Source: Hyposmocoma kahamanoa
Lineage: Eukaryota; Arthropoda; Insecta; Lepidoptera; Cosmopterigidae
Direction: 5' to 3'
NCBI RefSeq assembly: GCF_003589595.1
Contig: NW_020653713.1
Coordinates: 6,262,360 to 6,326,359 of the forward strand
DNA: 64,000 nt
The notes under the pieces are model-generated. The model searched no databases. It was given only the letters and a program-made list of their open reading frames with translations, and had not been told where the DNA came from. This document shows, piece by piece, positions 1 to 11,700 of this stretch. The translations under genes were made by a program, and so were the position numbers. The first letter of the stretch is position 1. Every line of letters starts with the position of its first letter.

Positions 1-880
1 CACGCCATAAAATCATCGATTTGTCTAAAGACAAATTTTTACCGGGATAATAAATATACTCCATAACATTATTGAAGTTATCTATTACTAATTTGCACTT
101 ATCCATGCGATCGGCATTATTTTGTTTATCTACAAAATGAAGGCATCTTAGAATTATTTGAAATCTATTTCTCGACATATATTGTGGGAAGACTGATTTA
201 TATAAACGGTGAATTTTCCAGTAATCAACAATGCGATTCATTTTTGCTGTGCTAGTGTGTAATAGTAAGCCAATAAAAATTTTCAGTTCTTTTAGAGTGA
301 GTGACTTCCATTGTGTAATTCGAGACTGAACCAGATTGGATGAACTTTTCAAGTTTTCTGTGTATCTATTTGAGCAATCGACGATTTTTTGTAAATAATC
401 TTCACTGATAAATAAATCAAAATAATCCGTCGGGTTATTCGGTGCTGGCACTAGTAGTGCATTTGTTCGAGTAAAGGGAAATTCCCTCATAGAACTGAAG
501 TCGTTACTCCAACGTGTCGTGGAAATTTCACACGATGGCTGGTCAGGCAGACATTGTAGCGATGACGCTGTTACTGCAAATGGCGTCGCAGAACTAGTAG
601 AGGAAACGGGACGAACTGAGATTCGATTGTAGGGAATTTGTTCTTCATTTACAACCTCATTATATTGTTTCACCTGCAACTGCGAAGCTTCGTCTTCTTC
701 GGATTCCGAGTGAATTTCACTATCAACAATTTCATATTTTATATCAACGATTTCACTCCCTGCGTAAAAGTGGTCGTTCGAATTCAGTGAAAACTCTTCC
801 ACCTCTGTAACTTTTAGACGTTTCTTAGCACGATTCGGCATTGCATTGAGTCTTTTCGAGGGTGCTGGTTGGTCACTCAT
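1..880 (-). CDS. piggyBac-family transposase, N-terminal half (runs off the window edge)
   Basis: The reading frame is open without a stop for 293 codons from the ATG at 880-878 down to base 1, where the window ends. It starts MSDQPAPSKRLNAMP. An acidic, low-complexity N-terminus (to about residue 130) is followed by the family core: a segment with DYFDLFISEDYL, then TLKELKIFIGLLLHTS, then RNRFQIILRCLHFVD, and finally NLSLDKSMILWR near the edge. The Asp in LSLDKSM aligns with the first catalytic Asp of the piggyBac DDD/DDE domain. piggyBac transposases cut and paste DNA at TTAA sites. No frameshift or stop is seen in the visible half, so the copy may be young or domesticated. The remaining catalytic residues and the zinc-finger tail are outside the window. 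Confidence 0.95.
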   Translation of the reverse strand, partial: MSDQPAPSKRLNAMPNRAKKRLKVTEVEEFSLNSNDHFYAGSEIVDIKYEIVDSEIHSESEEDEASQLQVKQYNEVVNEEQIPYNRISVRPVSSTSSATPFAVTASSLQCLPDQPSCEISTTRWSNDFSSMREFPFTRTNALLVPAPNNPTDYFDLFISEDYLQKIVDCSNRYTENLKSSSNLVQSRITQWKSLTLKELKIFIGLLLHTSTAKMNRIVDYWKIHRLYKSVFPQYMSRNRFQIILRCLHFVDKQNNADRMDKCKLVIDNFNNVMEYIYYPGKNLSLDKSMILWR

Positions 881-1176
881 ATTTAAAAGAAAACAATAAC
901 AATACTCATAATAATAACCAAATTTCAAGCACACTAAATTAACGAATAACTGAACAAAATCGTCGTGTCGCCGCCTTGTCCGAACGCCGCCACTTTGCGC
1001 ACTGGCTAACATAAACATTCGACAATGGCTGCCGGCCATCCCCACTGCACGCAAGTCGATCCCTTCCCTAGTAGTCAATATAAATATTATGCGCCGTTTC
1101 GCTGTGGCCGCTATACTATTCCATTTAGAAATTTGATAGCGACGTCCACACGATATCGCGTGATCAGCCGTTAGGT

Positions 1177-1216
1177 GAGAACTCGCATCACGCAATATCG
1201 CGTGATGCTAGTTCTC
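1177..1216. repeat. Near-perfect hairpin 5' of the piggyBac ORF
   Basis: Two 17-bp arms (1177-1193 and 1200-1216) are inverted copies with one mismatch, around a 6-bp spacer. A third partial copy of the core (ATATCGCGTGAT) lies at about 1154-1165. The position 300 bp upstream of the transposase start fits a subterminal inverted repeat of the piggyBac element; a TTAA lies just beyond at about 1236. The element's true terminus was not proven. The rest of 881-1176 shows no coding signal. Confidence 0.6.
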
Positions 1217-1325
1217 CTCCGAGTGACTCCTATTTTTTAATCTAAATCCCATACGTATTCTACAGTAATTGAAGTTTTTGACAATAGTCATTACCAGAAG
1301 TACCATTTTTCTAACCGTAGCTTCA

Positions 1326-1354
1326 TTATTATTATTATTATTATNNNNNNNNNN

Positions 1355-1427
<73 letters not shown>

Positions 1428-1432
1428 TTTGC
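1326..1432. repeat. ATT / ATTT microsatellite with assembly gap
   Basis: A run of (ATT)n is interrupted by ten Ns (1345-1354) and grades into (ATTT)n. The gap means the true length is unknown. From here to 2100 the DNA is AT-rich with no gene or repeat I can name. Confidence 0.95.
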
Positions 1433-2099
1433 TTTTAAATTGTTATGACTGTGTGATGATTGTGTAATGTATAATTTAATGTAATGGGATTTATGCCTAA
1501 ATAAATACATAATTTAATTAATTCAATTGAATTGAATAAGTAGTAGAGTATGGTAATGAACGACTTATTTTAAATTTTTCGAGAATATTCCACAGAATTT
1601 CGGAACATTTCAGATTAAAAAAAAAAGAACTGTGAAAACTAAAAATTGTAAAGTAATCAGATTTACACTTAAATAGGTACATCTAATAATAAGAGAATAC
1701 AATAAAGAATCTGCGTGCCGACCGCCTTAGTTGCTTTTGACAAAATTCTCTAAAATCACGTGTGACTCAACTAAGGAATGCATATAGGTATTTTCAAGTT
1801 TTTAATACAAGAAAACGGTAATTATTTGTACAAGTTTCTTAATGCATTAGTTTTGTAACACATTTTATTATTTCAATGATTGTCACTTATGAAGAATCAC
1901 CCACTTATCCAATTTTTGAGCTATATCGTTTCTTTAAATTTGAAATATTTTTTGTTTTTAAACATATATAGCTATAGTCATTAGTTTACTTCACAGATAT
2001 AATCCTCAAGAAAGATTATACTGCAGTATGTTGCGTAAAAAAGCTATTTTAATTATTACGTGTAATAAGTATACACATTATTTCAGCTTATCATCCAAG

Positions 2100-2300
2100 G
2101 TAAAATCGTTAGAAAACGAAATGTTGGTAGAAGGCGGCACTCCTGGTTGGTATATTTAAGGGATTGGTTCGGCTGCATTGCCACCAAACTCTTTACAGAG
2201 GCAGCCTCTAAGGTCAGGATGTTGGCCAATCTCCGATAGGAGAAGACCTTCAAAAAAAGAATTATTACTAAAAAAAACCTAAACTAGAATATCTCCAAAA
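2100..2300. other. Unclassified stretch in or beyond the last visible ITM2 intron
   Basis: A moderately GC-rich block (2130-2250) stands out from the AT-rich flanks and looks like part of a dispersed repeat, but I could not assign it to a family. I searched the minus strand of 881-2500 for the missing terminal exon of the BRICHOS gene and found none I trust. Confidence 0.3.
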
Positions 2301-2515
2301 TTCCAGTAAAGAACACCAAAAATCCACAAATTAACTAACCAGTAATCAACACTCGCGATTAATGAACACCCATACCTATAGGAAACGTGTTACAATGATA
2401 GAATATTTTGTCCTAAATCTTAGTACAAAGGAATTTAGGAAAGATATCGAAAAGTGGTGCTTGTCGGTCACTGGCGCGACCACCTTACTCTTCTTTAATT
2501 ACTAAGGTAACTTAC

Positions 2516-2749
2516 TCATAGGTCCGGAGTTCTTAAGGCGGTAAGTAGGCTTGACATTGCAGCGCTCAGCCAGCGCGCGAGCCTTGTGATTGAGGTCAAC
2601 CAGTGCCGGAATAAGGGCCCGAAGGGTGGTGTGTACACGAGTCAGGTCGAACTCCTCACCGTTCTGGATCGCAAATACTAGTAGCTCCGGATCGAGGACC
2701 AGAGAAGGATCTAGGTCCATTAGGAAGCACCGGTCTTGATCTATTATGC
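2516..2749 (-). CDS. ITM2-like gene, exon 4 (BRICHOS core)
   Basis: The acceptor CGCTTTCCAG precedes GCATAATAG; its first two bases complete the Gly codon begun by exon 3. The exon encodes IIDQDRCFLMDLDPSLVL through AERCNVKPTYRLKNSGPM, holding both BRICHOS cysteines. A good donor (GTAAGTTACC) leaves one base, so at least one more exon exists further left, possibly outside the window. Confidence 0.87.
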
Positions 2750-5700
2750 CTGGAAAGCGAAGGGTCTGCTTTAAATACTGTGCCAGACTACCACGCCACT
2801 ACCCGGTCTCAAACTAGAGAATTCCCTATACTATTGGTACTCATACCAAAGCAACGGAATTCACTCTAGGGCACTACCCGGAACAGCCAGACCAGAATCA
2901 ATTTGGAAAGTTCATTTCCCAAATTGGCCTAGCCGGGAATCGAACTCGGGACCTCCTTACCCAGCGCCTATAATGCAAATCATTGGGACACCGAGGTCAT
3001 CATCATACATTTTAATCTAGGAAAGCAGTTCAATTCCTTAGAATCAAACGAAAAAGTCTTAGCAGCTATCAAAATTATTTAAATTTCTGTTAATTTACTA
3101 TTTTGAATTTTGGCGAAAACTAGTGTATTTTGTTATTACCCCAAGTACCGGACTCGAAGGACCATATTCATTTAACACCATAACATTGTCTTCAAAGTCA
3201 CGAACTAATCAAAGGACGGTGGATAAAAGAAGTTTATGACGCAGACAAGAATCTTTCACGCCCTCGAAAAGAGAACACCTCATTGGAATAAACAGACTTA
3301 CCAGTAACGTTGTCTTCAAAGTCGTGAATGAAGCTGATAGTTTTGCCATTGTCGAAAACCCGAATTTTTTCGATACGACCACCAACGTCAAACTCCTCGC
3401 GAAGAGAATTGACGAAGGCATCTGCGGCTCCTTCATCGGTACTGAAGATCTGCACGTCCGGGTTGGCGAACCAAGTGAGAGGAGGGATGTGGTGTTCGCG
3501 GTAGTTCGGCTCAATTAGTTGATCGCGCGACACTTGTCCTAAGTTCTGAAATGGAATAACCAATTTGTTTTTATGTATCGGCAATATGTACAAATATTTT
3601 TTTTTAATTTGGGACGAACAAAAAATTACAAATTGGTCTACATTGTTCATATCTGTGTTCCCTTTAAAAATAATTTTTAAGTAACTCGTAAAGTGTATTG
3701 ACCACTTCAACGCTGATAGGTACAACTGAAAAGGTACATCAAACGTGGAAAGTAAAAATATGTCTTCAGATTGAGTGTAATGTTACCATTTTTTTTTTAA
3801 TTTATGTAAATACAAATACACTTGGGATTTATGGGCGATTGCATCTATGCAATTGCCTATAAATCGCAAATGTAGCGATGCAATCGCGCGTTTCACGAAC
3901 GCGCGTTTGCATCGCTGCTAGAAGTTGTCGTGTATAACCATTCTTAACTTAACTTAGAATGAATTCGCGTTTGGACCATAAACAAAGCAATAAACACGTC
4001 TACTATTTAATGTCATTTCTTTAAACACCGAGCGATCGCTTCAATTCCATAATGAGTGGCGCGTGCAACCCGCCTTGTGCAACACGAGTGCCGCGTGTGT
4101 TTATGCGTCTGTACACGACGCGCGGGCGTGCACACATACAAGCCACGCTGCTACGTTTGTATGGAGTTACACTACTAGTCTTAATTATACTGTGGTAAAA
4201 CTGTGAATACATGTGCCCTAGGTCGGTTAATATTGGTAATTAATGTCACACGATATTGGTGTGGTGGAATATTCTAATTTACTCTATCTACTTTTAGTGG
4301 TACTATAACGATTAGGAACCTTCTAATATAATGCAAATGAGCGAAAAAAAATTTTATTTTCATACAAAATTGTCCGCTCCGCTGATTGTTTTGTACGGGA
4401 AGTCGAAAAAGAATCGTGTATTATGTACGAATTCTTTTTTTAACAACTTGTATATTTACAGGTCTTAGACTTAGTTTACTTCACTTAGGGACCCCAAAAC
4501 GCATTTTTTACTTCAGACGATCACACCATTTATCTGGTCTCAAACTAGAGAATCCCCAGTGCTAAGAGCAACAGAGTAACGAAATTACCCAGAACCCCTA
4601 CACCGGAACCTACTAAAAATGGTTCGTTTCCTACCTACTATTGACCAATGGTAGACAATGTGTTTCTGCGAATTATCATGAAGTCCCCAAAATGCGAGAA
4701 TAGTGCATATCCACGTACTGGGGAAACAAAGAACTTCCCTAATTGATGAAGTTTTTTTTAATATCAAGTGACGGGACGAACAAGTCGTGCGCGTGATGGT
4801 AAGTTACACGCCTGTCCATAATACTTACAGTGCCACACAGAACTTTAAATCGCAAAGATCTTGGAGGCACTGCTACTGCGCCCGTCGCCCCGAGATATAA
4901 GTTGACAAGTTGCATGTGTCTGGTCCGAAACATACTGATATTACTGCTTGGCGGCAGATATATATATAAGGTAGCAGTACTTCCTTGGATTTCACAAGGA
5001 GCTCTACTGCTACTAAAAGTGAAGTCTGTTAAAAACACGATAACAGACAAAACAACTTAATTAATAGATAGGTACTTATATAACCCGCTCTATTGCCAAT
5101 AAATTTAAGTACGTTTGTTTACTATTCTGCCTAGACCAGGAATCGGCAACCCGCAGACCTCCTCCTTGCTGCGACTATAAAGCTCCAGCCAATGTGAAAT
5201 TTTAAATTTCGCGCCTTTCGGGCATTGCAGCATAGGCGCTGGCCATTCAGCCAAAATTTTTTTTTAGTTATTATACACACACGCTGGGTCATAATCCCAC
5301 CTGATGTTAAGCGACGATGCGACTGACGATGGTACGCGTTTACCTAAAAAGTGCCCATTCACTCTAGCCTTGAATAGCCCCAAATTGTATTTTTCGGGAA
5401 ACACAGGTACCGGTAGAGAATTCCATTCCTTTGCCGTACGCATCAGAAAGGAGGAAGCAAAGCGCTTAGTGCGAATGGGTAGTATATCAATGACATAAGG
5501 ATGAAGTGCTCCGGACCTGCTAGTCGACCAAAGGAGGAACGGTGAGGTTGGAACTAAATTGAAAAGTTTCTGCGCACACTCCCCGAAATGTATCCGGTAG
5601 AAAACCGACAAGCAGGCTACTTTTCTGCGATAGTCAAGGTTTTTAACCGGCTTCAAAAAAAGGAGGAGGTTCTCAATTCGACTGTGTTTTTTTGTATGTA

Positions 5701-8700
5701 TGTTACGCGATAACTCCGGTATTTGTGAACCGATTTTCATGATTCTTTTTTTTGTTGGAAGTACCTTCATAGTGGTCCCATTTAATTTTGTAGAAAATCG
5801 TCCACCTCTAAGAGTGGCTGTTCACGCATGAAGATTCATGTTTATAAATAGCGCCTAAATTTTATTATAAGGAGCAATTATTTTAATGGTTGATTTTGCT
5901 ATTCCCTAATTCAAGGCGTTTTTCTCTCTCAATGTTCTTTGAGTAGTGAGAACCTATTTTTATTATCTCCAGTGTCAAGTTCCGTATAGTGGCAAACTAG
6001 GGGATGAATCCGGGTTTGCGCACTTTCCGGTAACCGATTTCAAAAAATCTTTACAAATAGATGTAATTCCACGTACTTTTGAGGTCGGTATTTTTAGTAC
6101 TCTGTACTGAGATTATGTAGCTTCTCTCTCTCTCTCTCTCAAAGTTTGTTCTTTATGCTAACGCAGGGTTCACAAGTCTTTCACTTGCGTTTTTCGCTTG
6201 CTTGCGTGACTTGCGTCGTGCATACGCAGGCAAGACTGTTCCAGTGTTCACGAGTCACTCGCTTGCGCCGCGCCGGCCGCTTGCTTTGCGTTGGATTTCT
6301 TTGCGTTCCGTGAGTTTGATATCTAGCAAACTTGATATATCCACGCAAACAACAAGAAACGTTTGCGGAGGACAGCACCACTGGCTAATCACAGAGCAGC
6401 AGCCGGTTCGAGAGTGTCGACAACCCAAAAGGCAAGGCGCCGCACATGCGCGTAAGTCTCTCCGCAACGCAAAGCGGAAGACTCGTGAACAGCGTTGCCA
6501 ATTTGTCGGGAATTCCCCAAATTGCGGAGAATTTCAACTAGATTGGGGATTTTGTGGAAATTGGCGCTATGTAGGGAAAACTTGGGGATTCCAACATTTT
6601 ACGATTTTTTTAAATCTATCGATTACTGATGCATCGCTAGTTTGATCGTTATTGTTAGAAACACTGAGATGAACTATATCAACGTGTTTTTCAACATCGC
6701 ACATCCCTCGCTTTATTAACAAGCAGCTTAAATAGAATTATTATCAGAGCACTTGTTTCTGAATTGTAAAGTTACCAGTTGGTGCCGGTTGAGTTCGCGA
6801 TCCTTTCTCCCACTTAAGCCGGTCCCCGATATGAAGAAAAACGAAATCAGCTATTGATAAACAAAAGCCGAGCAGTTTGTAGTAAATACCAACTACTTCC
6901 ATACCACAACTTACCACTCGGCACTCGTCAACTTTAAATATTAAATATAGGTCGAAACTTAATTTACTCATTGATTTTTTCTAACATTAACCATAGGGTC
7001 ACCAAATGCGCAACAAATACTTAAGTTACTTAATTTTGTAAGGCAAAGAAAAATGATTTTTTAGTTGAAAGTTTGATTAATGTTGAATCTCATTAAAATA
7101 AATAAACAATTTAAGGTCATCTAATTTTATAATTTGCTTTACATTTTACATTCTGTATTAGAAATAAATAATGAAAACTCGAGATGTGGGGAATGCGTGG
7201 GGAATATGAACTATCCTCTCCCTAAATTTGGGGATTTTAACCGTGATTTTTGAGAATTTTGAACAATTGGCACTGACAGCGCTGCTCGTTAACGCCTTTG
7301 CGCGGAAGGCTGATTTCTACGCCGTGTACCCAGCCATCGCAAGCAAGCGAAAAACACAAGTGAAAGACTCGTGAACCCGCCAGCAGAAATAATCATTATT
7401 ACGTAGTCTAAAGATTGCACGTTAGTACGTGAGTTTATGTGCAATCTTTAGAAATTTCTTACTTACCAAGCAAGGTATGTTAACTAATCTAACATTTTTA
7501 TTATTTTATAAGTTACGGAATAATTATTATTTAGCTTAGGGCGCGTTCAAATTAGCCGCTGTTAGCCGCGCTGCAGCCGCGCTGCAGCAGCGCTGCAGCC
7601 GCGCCGCGCGACTGTCGCCCCGATGAAGTGCGACTAAATTTTTTGTGATGTTTTATCTTTCGACTCAGTTACACGATGGATTCTGACGAAGAAACGTTAC
7701 TTTCACTTATTTTGTTAAAACTGAAGAAAAATAAATTAAAAAGAATACCAGAACGTATTAATATAATCGACATTGTCGATCGACAACGAGAATTATAGAC
7801 GTTTTCGTTATATTGCATTTTTTTGAAAAATCGTGTCCGCCATCTTGGATTCACAAACACGTGCTATATTCGTAATGAGCACCCTCAAATACTTCGAAAA
7901 CGATACCCAACTTGCCATTGTTCGAAAAATCGTACCCGCCATCTCAGATTTAGAAATGAGTGCCATATTCGTAATGAGCTTCCCCAAATACCTCGAAAAG
8001 GATACCCATATTGCATTTTTTTGATAAATCTAGTCCGCCATCTTGGATTTACAAATAAGTGCTATATTCTTAATGAGCACCCTTAAATATGTCGAAAACG
8101 ATACCCAACTTGCCATTATTTGAAAAATCGTGCCCGCCATCTTACATTTAGAAATTCGAAAAGTCGTGTCAGCCATCATGTATTCAGATATAAATGCCAT
8201 TGCCATAAGGATTACCAAAAATAATTTTTTGATAATTCTTGGCAACCATCTTGGATTTAGAAATTAATGCCACATTCTCAATGAGCACTCCCAAACAACT
8301 CGAAACGTCTATAATTGTCGTTGTTGAACGACAATGTCGTAGGCACCTTTAGAATCCGTTCGTTACCTATGTTTTATCAAAATAATCAAAATGAATACTA
8401 CCATTGAATAGTTACAAAACTCGATTTACGAAAAATATTTGTAAAAAGTTTTCGCCTTGTTTACGGGTTTTTATGGGATTTTTACGTTTGTTTAACACTA
8501 TTCTTCACACTTGTTTTCAGAACCAAAAGGTATATAATTATTAATACAAAGATCGAACACTCAGAAAAAACACTCAGAAAAAATTCCTTCGATCCGGTCG
8601 GATTCGAACCGACGTCTTCTTGCATACTGTGCCAGACGCTATACCAACTAAGCCACGGAACGAACCAACGGACCTCACGAATTTTTCTATGTGCTTGCGT

Positions 8701-11700
8701 CGTGTCTTTGTACTTGGTCTTTCAACGAATTATAACAAACTAGTGGAGTAATTTCACAAAAAATAATTGAATATCAATTCAATAAAAATTTAATTAAAAG
8801 GTATATAGTTACTGGGGTCAGAGTTCTTGGGGCACACACTTCACGTATAGATATTGAAAATTACTCACAACCTACTATGTTTTTTTAATTGTAGTTTTAG
8901 TTTCAAAATTGTCAATAAATTTTAGACATAAATTTTCCCATGCCTTTTTTTCCAGTCGATTAGAATAACTGGCGGAACTGATATCCCATATTGCAAGGTG
9001 TTGTTCTGCATTCTCTATAAATTCTTCAACTCGATTTTCGTCCATCAAATTAACATGTACTCGTACACCTCACTAACCGTGATGCAACCGAGCGTGGCTG
9101 CCGCGCGGTTGTAGCGCTTCTAGAAATTGTATGAAAAGTGACAATCGCCCGGCTGCAGCGCGCCTAACAGCGGCTAATTTGAACGCGCCTTTATAGAGCA
9201 AACTTTGAGCTGATGCACTTCACAACTGACAGTAGTTAGTGATTTAGACTTAGACCTAGACTTATTTTTTCGCATGATGTGATACTTTGTCACGACTACG
9301 CTAATATGTGTGTGCATACCCACATTTCGAAATTTGAGTTTTGAGCATTACCTTCTAAGGACGGGTCCCAGTGCCGTAGGCTGCGTACGCACGCATTCGG
9401 AAATTCGCAGAAAACTGATACGTTGCCGACTTGTTTCGAGCCGTGTCGTATGAATCGATTCCAAACACATAATGTCTCTTTCGCTTTAATTATAAGGACA
9501 TAAAAGCTATTTCTGACTGGCTTAATGCGATTCCGTATCGATAAATGTGGCGACTCCCTAATTGAATCTGACACGCCGGCCGGCTCTCACACCCCTACGA
9601 CTTGCTTGCTGTATGTTATACCTACCATACTTTGTCTAGGCCCTACATAGGGACATGGAAAAAGTATCGATACTTTTTGGTATCGAGTACTTAACCTTCC
9701 AATACCGATACTTTTCATTCGATACTTTTCAGGTATTAGTACTTTTTGACAAGTATCGTATCGTTTTGACTAATTCCTACTTAGGACACCTCATATCGTA
9801 AAGCACTTCATTACAAATGACTTGGCTGTAATAGTGTATGCCACCATTTGCCTCTTTATAAGAATGAGAATGAAGAAACATAATTAGAAACATTTGAATT
9901 AATATACGTGACAAACATAATAGATATTTTTGAGTACCTCGCAATTCCGGCGAAGTTTGTTCGTTCTTCAGAACGTGTGTTCTCAAAAGCAGGCAATACA
10001 ATATCAAAAACGAGAAACGGACTGTTACTACATAGATTGATCAATTTAATGAAAGTCTTTTATTAGTTGTTTCACTTAAAAATCATAAATATAAATCAAA
10101 TAAAAGACTTATTTTATTATTTATATTCATGTGTTTTATTCTGTCTTTAAGTAGGGAAATTTGCAGGAGGTATCGATACCTCATGGTATCAATACTTTTG
10201 ATTCGATACTGTGACCCTAGCCCTACACAAAAACATAAAGACGTGCAACAAAAACAATGGCCCCGTCAAAAGAAGCGCCGCCGTCAAGAGAAACCTGTTG
10301 CTATAGTGACTAAAATTGTATTACATTCCCTTCACACACTCTCCAGACACCCTTGACATTCGGCTCTTCAGTTCTACGCAGGTTGAATTCATTTCGACGA
10401 ATGTATATACACAGATATACATATATACTGATGATGACGGCATGGCTGCTCTATAGCTTTGATTGAATCAATGTATACATTTAACCGACTTCAAAAAAAG
10501 GAGGAAGTTCTCAAGTCGATTGCATTTTTTTTTTGATAATTCTTTTTTATTCGATAGGGGGTACCTCAATATTGGCCCCATTTAAATTTGAAGAAAATAT
10601 ACCACCTCTAAGAGTGGCACACTAGGGGATGATTTCGGTTTCGCGTACTTTCCGGTAACCAATTGCAATAAAACTTGGCAAAGAGATTCCACGAACTTTT
10701 TAGGTCGGTTTTTTACTAAATCTACATAAACACTTACCCCTTTTTTTTTTGACGGGGGGAAATCTTTATGGATACCCCTGAGCCCAGGGAGACTCAAGGG
10801 TTATGTGGGGACTCTCCCTCCACACTGGAAGGCCTAAAACTAAACCACTAAAACCCTCCCGGATTTCCCTCTCGCCGGTTGAGTCGGCGCCGTGGGATCA
10901 GTGAACATTCACCACGACGCCGCCCGGTCATAAACACTTACCCTGATATGTGCAATGTTGAAAACACAAAGTGGCTCTTTGATGAATGCAACTGGTTGCA
11001 ATTTTGCAATTAATTGCAATTTTACAATTAATTGCAATTCTGCAATCAGTTACACGCATCCGAACTCGTTCCTTCTCCCGTAAAGACTGCCCCACCTACG
11101 TAAAATCTAGGTGCCTATCTAGGTACGGCTACAGCGGGATCGGGACTTCTGACAGGCGCAGTACACAGACGCATTGAGCGCAGTCTCTCTGTGCATCCCC
11201 ATAAATTATTGATCGAATACTTTCACGAGATGGACAGGTACCTTCCGAATGCACCAGAGCCAATTTAAATTGACCGGCGTCCTGTCGCCGGTCAATTTAA
11301 CACGTTCTGATTAATTTAGGTTTGAAATATACGAAATTCTTAAAAAAAATTTGATTGCCGTCATTTTCATTCTGTTAGTTTGGCAAAATACAGTAACTAT
11401 AAAGTAGTTTAGAAATAGACTTAGCCAGCAACACAAACTTTGTTTTTTGACTGTATATAAATGATGTAAAGCATAACTTCCAGCAAATCTTTAAATGGGG
11501 CTCAATGTGAATTTATTTCAATTTCTGTTTGTCAAACATCTTGCCTGTCCATTGACCTGGCCTGTTGAACAACAATAATGATGGGGTAGTTTTTGAGCTC
11601 TGATACAACTCGCAACAAATAGCATGAAAATGTTAATAATCATACATTCGCTTCAGTCCGTTACTGTACATACAAAGGCTTATCAACAGCCAGAAATAAG

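Larger units (their letters stand above)
7539..9190. mobile_element. PIF/Harbinger DNA transposon, deletion derivative
   Basis: The ends are inverted repeats of about 40 bp (GGGCGCGTTCAAATTAGCCG on the left; its inverse ends at 9190) with two or three mismatches, flanked by the 3-bp target duplication TTA at 7536-7538 and 9191-9193. TTA/TAA is the Harbinger target. Inside are two gene remnants in opposite orientation: a short transposase-like N-terminus at the left and a MADF-like ORF at the right, the two-gene plan of Harbinger elements. The middle is replaced by a tandem array and a tRNA-like sequence. Total length is 1652 bp. Confidence 0.85.

Noticed and set aside
3209..3514. 101-codon minus-strand frame overlapping ITM2 exon 3
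   Set aside because: It is out of frame with the exon whose splice sites and BRICHOS similarity are clear.
6202..6645. 147-codon plus-strand frame
   Set aside because: It spans the terminal repeat of one element and the start of a nested one; composition is that of the repeat.
7818..8300. CRISPR-like array
   Set aside because: Units are about 100 bp and diverged throughout, with no short conserved repeat separated by unique spacers; the genome is eukaryotic.
8590..8662. Functional tRNA gene
   Set aside because: T arm and acceptor are good but the anticodon arm is poor, U33 is missing, and it is inside a transposon.
9296..9574. 92-codon minus-strand frame
   Set aside because: It overlaps a dispersed repeat (family G) and shows no known domain.
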